A stretch of DNA of 5,719 nucleotides, taken from Bacteroidota bacterium (GTDB lineage: Bacteria > Bacteroidota > Bacteroidia > Chitinophagales > Chitinophagaceae). This document shows, piece after piece, positions 1 through 5,063 of this stretch (position 1 is the stretch's first letter; every line of letters begins with the position of its first letter). Location: NCBI GenBank assembly GCA_028877045.1, contig JAGWPQ010000135.1:1-5719 (forward strand). Direction: 5' to 3'. The position numbers were made by a program, and so were the translations under genes. The notes beneath the pieces are model-generated. The model was not told the DNA's origin, did no database searches, and saw only the letters and a list, made by a program, of their open reading frames with translations.

Positions 1-1274
1 ATGTTGCAGATCATGTGCTAACATACGACAGAAATATTGTTGCACCGCAGGATGACAGCGTCGTTCAATTTACGGAACGCGGACAAAAAATAATTTTGCG
101 CAGAAGTCGCGGACTGGCGCCAAATTATTTTCCCAATCCGTTTCATGTAAACGATTGCGTCCTGGCAATGGGCGCTGAATTAAAAAGCGCCTTTGCATTA
201 CTCGATCAAAAAAATTTATACATCAGTCAATATCTCGGCGATCAGGGAATGGTAGAATCACAAACCTGTTTTAAAGAAACATTGCAGCATGTTTCATCAT
301 TAATAAAAGCTGAACCAAAACACATCATCATCGATAAACATCCCGGATATTTCGTTTCGGAATTTGGAAAAGAAATGGCTGCCGAAAAAAATATTTCCTT
401 CAGTTCTGTTCAGCATCATAAATCACATTTTGCTGCTGTGCTGGCCGAAAATAATTTACTGAATCTTAAAGAACCCGTACTGGGATTTATTTTCGACGGA
501 ACGGGTTATGGTGACGATGGAAAAATCTGGGGCGGCGAAGTTTTTATTTACCAGCACAAAGAAATGGAACGTGTGGCGCATCTAAATTATTTTCCGCAAT
601 TGCTTGGCGATAAAATGAGTAAGGAACCAAGGTTATCTGCATTAAGTTTATTGAAAAATTTTCCCAACAAACATTTCATCATTCAAAAATATTTTTCAAA
701 TACCGAGTGGCAATATTATCATAAACTATTAGAAGAACCCGATTCATTATTAACGAGCAGCATGGGACGTTTACTGGATGGCATTGCAGCACTGTTGGGC
801 ATTTGCTTGTACAATACTTACGAAGGCGAAGCAGCCATGCAGTTAGAAGCGTTGGCAAGAACCTGTTCATATAAATCCTACGATTATTATTCTATTCCAA
901 TCATTGGTGATCGGTTGGACTGGAATATTTTTTTGATTGAATTACTGGAAGACTGGCAGAACAAAGAAGACAATGCATTGATTGCATGGAAAGTATTCTT
1001 CTCGTTGGCTAAAATGGTTGCGCAGTTGAGTAATCATTTTTATATTGATAAGATCGCGTTCAGCGGCGGCGTATTTCAAAATGCGCTGCTGAATGATCTG
1101 TTGATAGAACGTTTATCATACAAAAGAAAATTATTTTTTCACCAGCAACTAAGTCCCAACGACGAGTGCATTGGCTTTGGACAGTTGGCTTATTTCAGTA
1201 TTTTAAATCAATCAACAAAAAAGATAATCGCAACAAAAGATAAAACTTCATTACAACAATTTCAATTAAAATAA
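1..1274 (+). CDS. hypF: Carbamoyltransferase HypF, C-terminal part (5' end outside window)
   Basis: HypF uses carbamoyl phosphate and ATP to make carbamoyl-adenylate and transfers the carbamoyl group to the C-terminal cysteine of HypE, the first step in making the cyanide ligands of [NiFe]-hydrogenase. It acts in the cytoplasm. The frame is open from base 3, so the gene enters from upstream; the GTG at 15 is an internal valine codon, since the residues before it (VADH) continue the conserved end of the YrdC-like domain (DDSVVQF, then RRSRGLAP). The rest is the Kae1-like carbamoyltransferase domain: HHKSH at 414-428 (metal-binding histidines), DGTGYGDDGKIWGGE at 495-539, SSMGRLLDG at 756-782, YEGEAAMQLE at 819-848, SGGVFQN at 1062-1082 and PND at 1155-1163. 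About 424 residues are visible of a family usually near 750-770, so the acylphosphatase, zinc-finger and most of the YrdC domains lie upstream. hypC follows after 5 nt. The late motif reads PNDECIGFGQ where many relatives have PPNDGGI.GQ; I take this as lineage variation. Confidence 0.96.
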   Translation, partial: VADHVLTYDRNIVAPQDDSVVQFTERGQKIILRRSRGLAPNYFPNPFHVNDCVLAMGAELKSAFALLDQKNLYISQYLGDQGMVESQTCFKETLQHVSSLIKAEPKHIIIDKHPGYFVSEFGKEMAAEKNISFSSVQHHKSHFAAVLAENNLLNLKEPVLGFIFDGTGYGDDGKIWGGEVFIYQHKEMERVAHLNYFPQLLGDKMSKEPRLSALSLLKNFPNKHFIIQKYFSNTEWQYYHKLLEEPDSLLTSSMGRLLDGIAALLGICLYNTYEGEAAMQLEALARTCSYKSYDYYSIPIIGDRLDWNIFLIELLEDWQNKEDNALIAWKVFFSLAKMVAQLSNHFYIDKIAFSGGVFQNALLNDLLIERLSYKRKLFFHQQLSPNDECIGFGQLAYFSILNQSTKKIIATKDKTSLQQFQLK

Positions 1275-1279
1275 ACAAT

Positions 1280-1531
1280 ATGTGCTTAGCCATTCCGGGT
1301 AAAATTATTTCCATCATCGACAGGCCTGATGAAACATTCCGTTTGGGAAAAGTTTCGTTTGGCGGCATTATCAAAGAAGTGAATTTGTGCATGGTGCCCG
1401 AAGCAAAAATCGATGATTATGTTTTGGTGCATGTTGGCGTGGCCATAAGTATTGTTGATGAAGAAGAAGCAAAAATAACTTTCGAGTATTTGAAACAGAT
1501 GAACGAAATAGAAGAAATAAAAAATGATTGA
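1280..1531 (+). CDS. hypC: Hydrogenase maturation chaperone HypC
   Basis: HypC is a small cytoplasmic chaperone. With HypD it carries the Fe(CN)2CO unit during assembly and then delivers it to the hydrogenase large-subunit precursor. The 83-residue length is normal for the HypC/HupF family. The N-terminus is the diagnostic MCLAIPGK: Cys2, exposed after removal of Met1, is the essential residue that contacts HypD and iron. The conserved VHVGVAIS (residues 50-57, His51) and the following DEEEA are also present, and the tail is acidic and lysine-rich (EIEEIKND). The start at 1280 is fixed by the MCLAIPG motif. It lies 5 nt after the hypF stop with only an A/T-rich leader and no Shine-Dalgarno sequence, so it is very probably translated from the hypF transcript. 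A 74-nt gap with a hairpin separates it from hypD. Confidence 0.97.
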   Translation: MCLAIPGKIISIIDRPDETFRLGKVSFGGIIKEVNLCMVPEAKIDDYVLVHVGVAISIVDEEEAKITFEYLKQMNEIEEIKND

Positions 1532-1539
1532 GCAAACTA

Positions 1540-1588
1540 TTGTACTGCTATGATGCTGCGGTTGCGTCATTTTTTATTCTGTCGCCGG
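1540..1588 (+). repeat. Candidate dispersed intergenic repeat fragment between hypC and hypD
   Basis: This part of the hypC-hypD gap carries three words that recur in the other long gaps of the window. TTGTACTG (1540-1547) matches the complement of 4962-4969 and, as TGTACTG, 3874-3880. GTTGCGTC (1561-1568) matches the complement of 4976-4983. ATTCTGTCGCCGG (1576-1588) matches the complement of 3793-3805 at 12 of 13 positions. Each match is short, and the two 8-mers could easily be chance. The reason to call a repeat is that they fall together in spacers. I infer a degenerate member of a repeat family of the kind I associate with Chitinophagaceae genomes; this is from memory and not checked. 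Confidence 0.45.
1550..1575 (+). terminator. Hairpin plus T-run between hypC and hypD (weak terminator or attenuator candidate)
   Basis: ATGATGC (1550-1556) can pair with GCGTCAT (1564-1570) as a 7-bp stem with one G-T pair and a 7-base loop, and it is followed directly by five T (1571-1575). This has the shape of an intrinsic terminator but the stem is short and of moderate GC. Because hypD and hypE lie downstream on the same strand and I see no clear promoter in the remaining gap, complete termination here is unlikely. Partial attenuation, an RNA processing site, or simply the fold of the repeat unit are the alternatives. Whether it acts on transcription is inference. Confidence 0.3.
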
Positions 1589-1605
1589 AAACATAAAAAA
1601 TATTA

Positions 1606-2706
1606 ATGAAATATTTATCGGAATATAGGGATCAAAAATTAGCCGAAGAATTTATACAACAAATTTATCGCATCACCACAAAGCCATGGACATTGATGGA
1701 AATTTGCGGCGGGCAAACACATAGTTTGGTGAAGAATGGCATATTAGAAATGTTGCCCGAAAAAATTTCGATGGTGCACGGACCCGGTTGCCCTGTCTGC
1801 GTTACAAGCCTCAGCATCATTGACGAAGCCATTTATTTGGCACAGCAACCCAATGTTATTTTTTGTTCGTTCGGCGATATGTTGCGAGTGCCGGGCAGCA
1901 CAAAAAATTTATTGGAAGTAAAAGCCGAAGGTGCCGATGTGCGCATTTTATATTCGCCGTTGGAAGCTGTTGCAATCGCAAAAGAAAATCCGGAAAAAGA
2001 AATTATTTTTTTTGCCGTTGGCTTCGAAACAACTGCACCGGCAAATGCATTGAGTGTTATTCATGCCGATAAATTAAAAATAAATAATTACAGCATTCTG
2101 GCATCGCATGTTTTGGTGCCGCCAGCCATGGAAGCAATATTGAGTGATGATGAAAATAAGATCGATGCGTTTCTTGCAGCAGGTCATGTTTGCACCATCA
2201 TGGGAATGGAAGAATATTTCCCCGTTGCCGAAAAATATAAAACACCAATTGTTGTTACCGGTTTTGAACCTGTTGATCTGTTGCAGGGAATTTTAATGGC
2301 GGTGCAGCAATTAGAAAAAGGCGAATACAAAGTAGAAAATCAATATGCACGTTATGTGCAACGCGAAGGAAATAAAATTGCAAAAGAAACGATCGATAAA
2401 GTATTTGATGTGAGCGACAGGATCTGGCGTGGCATAGGTTCTATTCCGCAAAGCGGTTACGAAGTGAATGAAAAGTATAAACGTTTTAATGCAAGATTAA
2501 AATTCAAATTAAATATTTCTGTTGCAGAAGAAAACAAAGAATGCATCAGCGGCGATATCATGAAAGGTTTAAAGAAACCAAAACAATGCAAAAATTTTGG
2601 GACGAAATGTAAACCCGAACATCCATTGGGTGCACCTATGGTAAGCAGCGAAGGCTCCTGTGCAGCTTATTATCATTATTCGAATACAGAAAATATTTCA
2701 GCCTGA
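1606..2706 (+). CDS. hypD: Hydrogenase maturation protein HypD ([4Fe-4S] scaffold)
   Basis: HypD is the iron-sulfur scaffold on which, together with HypC, the Fe(CN)2CO group is assembled; it takes cyanide from the HypE thiocyanate. The 366-residue length is normal for the family. Conserved cysteines are all present: Cys34 in EICGGQTH, and Cys62 and Cys65 in GPGCPVC, matching the essential Cys41/69/72 of E. coli HypD with a constant offset of 7. GFETTAP follows in the middle of the protein. The C-terminal cluster ligands Cys313, Cys328, Cys335 and Cys352 have the family spacing C-x14-C-x6-C-x16-C, within GDIMKGLKKP and MVSSEGSCAAYY. The start gives MKYLSEYRD, which fits known HypD N-termini; the leader is A/T-rich with no Shine-Dalgarno sequence. 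hypE begins 5 nt after the stop. Nothing suggests truncation or frameshift. Confidence 0.97.
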   Translation: MKYLSEYRDQKLAEEFIQQIYRITTKPWTLMEICGGQTHSLVKNGILEMLPEKISMVHGPGCPVCVTSLSIIDEAIYLAQQPNVIFCSFGDMLRVPGSTKNLLEVKAEGADVRILYSPLEAVAIAKENPEKEIIFFAVGFETTAPANALSVIHADKLKINNYSILASHVLVPPAMEAILSDDENKIDAFLAAGHVCTIMGMEEYFPVAEKYKTPIVVTGFEPVDLLQGILMAVQQLEKGEYKVENQYARYVQREGNKIAKETIDKVFDVSDRIWRGIGSIPQSGYEVNEKYKRFNARLKFKLNISVAEENKECISGDIMKGLKKPKQCKNFGTKCKPEHPLGAPMVSSEGSCAAYYHYSNTENISA

Positions 2707-2711
2707 TTTTT

Positions 2712-3767
2712 ATGAGTGATAAAATAAAATTTAATATTAATTGTCCCATGCCAAAATTCGATTTTGATACCATCACATTGGGTCATGGCAGCGGTGGATT
2801 ATTAACGCATCGTTTATTGCAAAGCGGTGTATTCGATATTTTTAAAAACGATCTGTTAGATCAGCAACACGATGGTGCCAGTTTTGAATTGAATGGAAAC
2901 ATTGCATTCAGCACCGATAGTTATGTGGTATCTCCTATTTTTTTCCCCGGCGGAAACATTGGCGATCTGGCAATCAACGGAACAGTGAACGATCTGGCGA
3001 TGTGCGGTGCTACAGCAAAATATATATCGCTCAGTTTTATTATTGAAGAAGGATTAATGATGGATGAATTCTGGAAGATCCTTGTCAGCATTAAAAATGC
3101 TGCCGATAGATCAAATATTGAAATCGTAACAGGCGATACAAAAGTTGTTGAAAAAGGAAAGGGCGATAAAATTTTTATAAATACCACAGGCATCGGCATC
3201 ATTCATCCAAAAGCAAATATCCATCATAAAAATATTGAAGCCGGTGATGCAATTATTATCAGCGGCAACATTGCATCGCATGGCATTGCCATCATGAGTT
3301 TGCGCAAAGGTTTGGAGTTTGAAACAACTATTGAAAGCGATACCATTAATTTAAATCACACCATTATTTCTTTGATAGAAAAATTTGGAAACGATATAAA
3401 ATTTCTCCGCGATCCAACACGCGGTGGTATGGCATCGGTGTTAAATGAAATTGCAGAATTAACGAAACTTGGTTTTTATCTCGATCAAAAATTAATTCCT
3501 GTTGATGAACAGGTAGATGCTGCCTGCGAAATGCTGGGACTCGATCCTTTGTATGTTGCAAACGAAGGCGTGTTCATTGCAATTGTAAAAAAAGAAATTG
3601 CCAATGATTTTTTAGAAACATTACAAAAACACAATGCCGGAAACAATGCCGCCATCATTGGCGAAGTAACAAAAGACAATGCAGGCAAGGTTATTATGAA
3701 AAGTCGCATTGGCGGTAAGCGGATCGTAAATTTTTTAACCGGCGAACAATTGCCGAGGATCTGTTAG
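2712..3767 (+). CDS. hypE: Hydrogenase maturation protein HypE (carbamoyl dehydratase)
   Basis: HypE accepts the carbamoyl group from HypF on its C-terminal cysteine and uses ATP to dehydrate it to a protein thiocyanate, the cyanide donor for HypC-HypD. The protein ends in PRIC, so the catalytic cysteine is the last residue (Cys351) immediately before a TAG stop. It belongs to the PurM/AIR-synthase fold group: LGHGSGG (residues 23-29), STDSYVV (67-73), GDLAINGTVNDLAMCGA (84-100), the ATP/metal-site GDTKVVE (141-147) and RDPTRGGM (233-240) are all visible. The length of 351 is slightly above the common 330-345 because of an N-terminal lead of about 20 residues. That lead contains CPMP (11-14), and a CP.P element here is common in the family, so the first ATG is preferred over the internal Met13. 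It lies 5 nt after hypD, and a 215-nt non-coding stretch follows. Confidence 0.97.
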   Translation: MSDKIKFNINCPMPKFDFDTITLGHGSGGLLTHRLLQSGVFDIFKNDLLDQQHDGASFELNGNIAFSTDSYVVSPIFFPGGNIGDLAINGTVNDLAMCGATAKYISLSFIIEEGLMMDEFWKILVSIKNAADRSNIEIVTGDTKVVEKGKGDKIFINTTGIGIIHPKANIHHKNIEAGDAIIISGNIASHGIAIMSLRKGLEFETTIESDTINLNHTIISLIEKFGNDIKFLRDPTRGGMASVLNEIAELTKLGFYLDQKLIPVDEQVDAACEMLGLDPLYVANEGVFIAIVKKEIANDFLETLQKHNAGNNAAIIGEVTKDNAGKVIMKSRIGGKRIVNFLTGEQLPRIC

Positions 3768-3982
3768 AAATAATTTATAAATATTTTTTTAGCCGGCAAC
3801 AGAATTATAATCGGGCGGTCGTTGCCACGCTCGGTTAAAGGTTCCACTTTCATGGCAGCAATGCGTGGCAGCCTGTACTGAGCTTGGCGAAGTATCGCAC
3901 TCTTCAACGTTCGGTAATTCTGATCGGCAATTAACAACTATTGAATTATTATTTCCGTTAATTTGCTTTCTCAATTTTAATT
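3768..3982. repeat. Non-coding repeat-bearing spacer between hypE and the thioesterase gene
   Basis: I find no credible gene in this 215-nt stretch. It begins with an A/T palindrome (ATTTATAAAT, 3773-3782) and seven T (3784-3790) just after hypE. It then holds CCGGCAACAGAAT (3793-3805), whose complement recurs at 1576-1588 upstream of hypD with one mismatch; TGTACTG (3874-3880), also at 1541-1547 and inverted at 4962-4968; and TCGCACTCTT (3895-3904), whose exact complement is at 4968-4977. CTGAGCTTGGCGAAG (3878-3892) resembles a CTGAGCTTGTCGAAG intergenic repeat that I remember from many bacterial genomes. Two near-direct repeats have a 13-nt period: TGGCAGC at 3853 and 3866, and TCGGTAATT/TCGGCAATT at 3911 and 3924. 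I read it as one or more copies of a dispersed non-coding repeat. A 61-codon reading frame on the minus strand here looks like a by-product of the repeat. Confidence 0.5.
3821..3872. repeat. Inverted repeat able to form a 10-bp stem in the post-hypE spacer
   Basis: GTTGCCACGC (3821-3830) is complementary to GCGTGGCAGC (3863-3872) over 10 positions, nine Watson-Crick and one G-T, enclosing a 32-nt loop. The loop contains a second partner, TGGCAGC (3853-3859), that could pair with the first seven bases of the left arm instead, so two alternative folds compete. No T-run follows the right arm, so it does not look like a standard terminator. The DNA pattern is seen directly; any role in RNA stability downstream of hypE is inference. 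Confidence 0.5.
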
Positions 3983-4423
3983 ATGACTGAGTATAAAAAG
4001 AAAGTAGAAATAAGATGGAGTGATCTTGATCCTAATTTTCATTTACGTCACAGTGTGTATTACGATTGGGGTGCATTTGTGCGAATGAGTTTTTTAACCG
4101 AACATCATCTTACAGCAGCAGTGATGGTAGAAAATAATATCGGCCCGATACTTTTAAGAGAAGAAGCTGTGTTTCGAAAAGAGATCCATTTTGGAGATTC
4201 CATTGAAATAAATGTGAAGATCTTAAAACTCGCAACTGATATCAGAAGATGGACGATGGTTCATGAAATCTGGAAGAACGGAAATACGCTTGCAGCCATC
4301 ATTACCATTGACGGCGCCTGGATCGATACAAAAAAAAGAAAATTAGCAGCACCACCCGAACATTTTAAACAGTGTTTTAATTCCATCCCCAAAGCCGAAA
4401 ATTTTGAATGGATAATCAAATAA
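3983..4423 (+). CDS. Acyl-CoA thioesterase-like protein, hotdog fold (4HBT family)
   Basis: This 146-residue cytoplasmic protein belongs to the 4HBT / YbgC-FadM group of hotdog-fold thioesterases, which hydrolyse acyl-CoA or acyl-carrier thioesters. The length is typical. The N-terminal motif is VEIRWSDLDPNFHLRHSVYYDWG (residues 8-30 in total), aligning with the family pattern R-W-x-D-x-D-x-x-G-H-V-N-N-x-x-Y. The aspartates 14 and 16, His20 and Tyr26 are kept, but the G and the N-N pair are replaced by Phe19 and Arg22-His23. A second family block, GPILLREEAVFRKEIHFGDS (54-73), is well conserved, and WTMVHEIWK sits on a later strand. The start has an A/T-rich leader. Its last 16 nt overlap the next gene, so the two are probably cotranslated. 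The substrate cannot be told from sequence. It is separated from hypE by a repeat-bearing spacer, so a link to hydrogenase maturation is unlikely. Confidence 0.85.
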   Translation: MTEYKKKVEIRWSDLDPNFHLRHSVYYDWGAFVRMSFLTEHHLTAAVMVENNIGPILLREEAVFRKEIHFGDSIEINVKILKLATDIRRWTMVHEIWKNGNTLAAIITIDGAWIDTKKRKLAAPPEHFKQCFNSIPKAENFEWIIK

Positions 4424-4953
4424 CCATCTTACAAATCAATGCCGCCCATGCAGCCGAATTATCTGTATTGGCAAAAAATATTTATCAGCAACACTATTTG
4501 CATCTTTGGGAAGATGGCGGTGCCAATTGGTATATGAACGAATATGCTTATCCTGAAAATATTTTGCAAAAAGAATTGGAAGACAAGAATAATCTTTATT
4601 GCATTGCTTACCATAAAAGCAAAGCCATTGGATATTTGAAAATAAAAATAAACGAAACATTAAAAGGGTATGAAGAATTAAACGCTCTGGAAGTTGAACG
4701 GATCTATATTGATGGATCGGTTACAGGAAAAGGGATCGGTAAACAACTGATGCAATTCGTTTTCGATATTGCAAAACAACAAAAAAAAGATATTGTGTTT
4801 TTAAAAGCAATGGATACAAGCTTTGATGCGATTGCCTTTTACAGGAAATTGGGTTTTGAGTTATGCGGCACTTTTCAATTACCGATGCCTACATTTAAAT
4901 TGATGAAAGCAGCATTCAGAGGCATGGTTATTTTGAAAAAGAATGTCGATTGA
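4408..4953 (+). CDS. GNAT-family N-acetyltransferase
   Basis: This is a 181-residue acetyl-CoA-dependent acetyltransferase of the GNAT fold, of normal length and presumably cytoplasmic. The core is visible: strand 4 and motif A are LEVERIYIDGSVTGKGIGKQ (residues 94-113), with the pyrophosphate-binding loop TGKGIG at 106-111, and motif B is AIAFYRKLGFE (141-150). The Q/R that usually opens the loop (Q/R-x-x-G-x-G/A) is Thr106 here. The LEVERIYI block resembles the PaiA-like spermidine/polyamine acetyltransferase subgroup, but that is only a resemblance and the substrate is unknown. The tail has LPMPTFKLMKAAFRGMVI. The ATG at 4408 lies inside the thioesterase gene, a 16-nt overlap in another frame; there is no other early start before Met43, so translational coupling is likely. 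A 110-nt spacer with repeat words follows. Confidence 0.87.
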   Translation: MDNQITILQINAAHAAELSVLAKNIYQQHYLHLWEDGGANWYMNEYAYPENILQKELEDKNNLYCIAYHKSKAIGYLKIKINETLKGYEELNALEVERIYIDGSVTGKGIGKQLMQFVFDIAKQQKKDIVFLKAMDTSFDAIAFYRKLGFELCGTFQLPMPTFKLMKAAFRGMVILKKNVD

Positions 4954-4960
4954 AATACTA

Positions 4961-5020
4961 ACAGTACAAGAGTGCGACGCAACAGGCGATGACATGAAAA
5001 ACAAATGTTGGTAACAAAAA
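4961..5020 (-). repeat. Candidate dispersed intergenic repeat fragment downstream of the acetyltransferase
   Basis: Read on the minus strand, bases 4983-4962 give GTTGCGTC, then GCACTC, then TTGTACTG in one continuous block. This single block contains words found apart in the other two long gaps: GTTGCGTC at 1561-1568, TTGTACTG at 1540-1547, and TCGCACTCTT at 3895-3904. It may therefore be the least decayed copy. The rest of the segment (GGCGATGACATG, then TTGGTAACAAA near 5008-5018) is what I recall of a spacer repeat common in Chitinophagaceae, but I cannot verify this and the outer limit is a guess. No hairpin with a T-run is evident, so I do not call it a terminator. Confidence 0.45.
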
Positions 5021-5063
5021 AATTAAACTTCATTTAAAAAACACAGTTTTTATACATTGCAGT

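Noticed and set aside
15..17. GTG as a true start of the first gene
   Set aside because: The frame is open upstream, and the residues before it (VADH) continue the conserved HypF YrdC-like domain, so the gene is cut by the window edge.
1286..1570. 94-codon open frame on the minus strand over hypC
   Set aside because: It lies opposite a clear hypC gene, is rich in His, Phe and Ile as expected from a complement, and has no recognisable domain.
1863..2072. 69-codon open frame in another + frame inside hypD
   Set aside because: It is inside the well-conserved hypD coding region, and its Arg/Cys-rich composition is typical of an out-of-frame shadow.
3773..3790. A/T palindrome followed by seven T just after hypE, as a terminator
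   Set aside because: The stem is made only of A-T pairs and would be very weak; such patterns are common by chance in DNA of this composition.
3941..3965. Bacteroidetes-type promoter (TTG at 3941 and TTAATTTG at 3958) before the thioesterase gene
   Set aside because: The -7-like element has a mismatch to TAnnTTTG, and the spacing to the TTG is only 14 nt, shorter than the usual roughly 19, so I do not call it.
3789..3974. 61-codon open frame on the minus strand in the hypE-thioesterase spacer
   Set aside because: It lies wholly within the repeat-bearing spacer and matches no domain I know. It is better explained as a chance frame through a repeat.
5001..5063. Promoter or terminator just before the glycosyltransferase gene
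   Set aside because: TATACATTGC lies too close to the ATG and has no partner element at a sensible distance. No hairpin with a T-run is visible.
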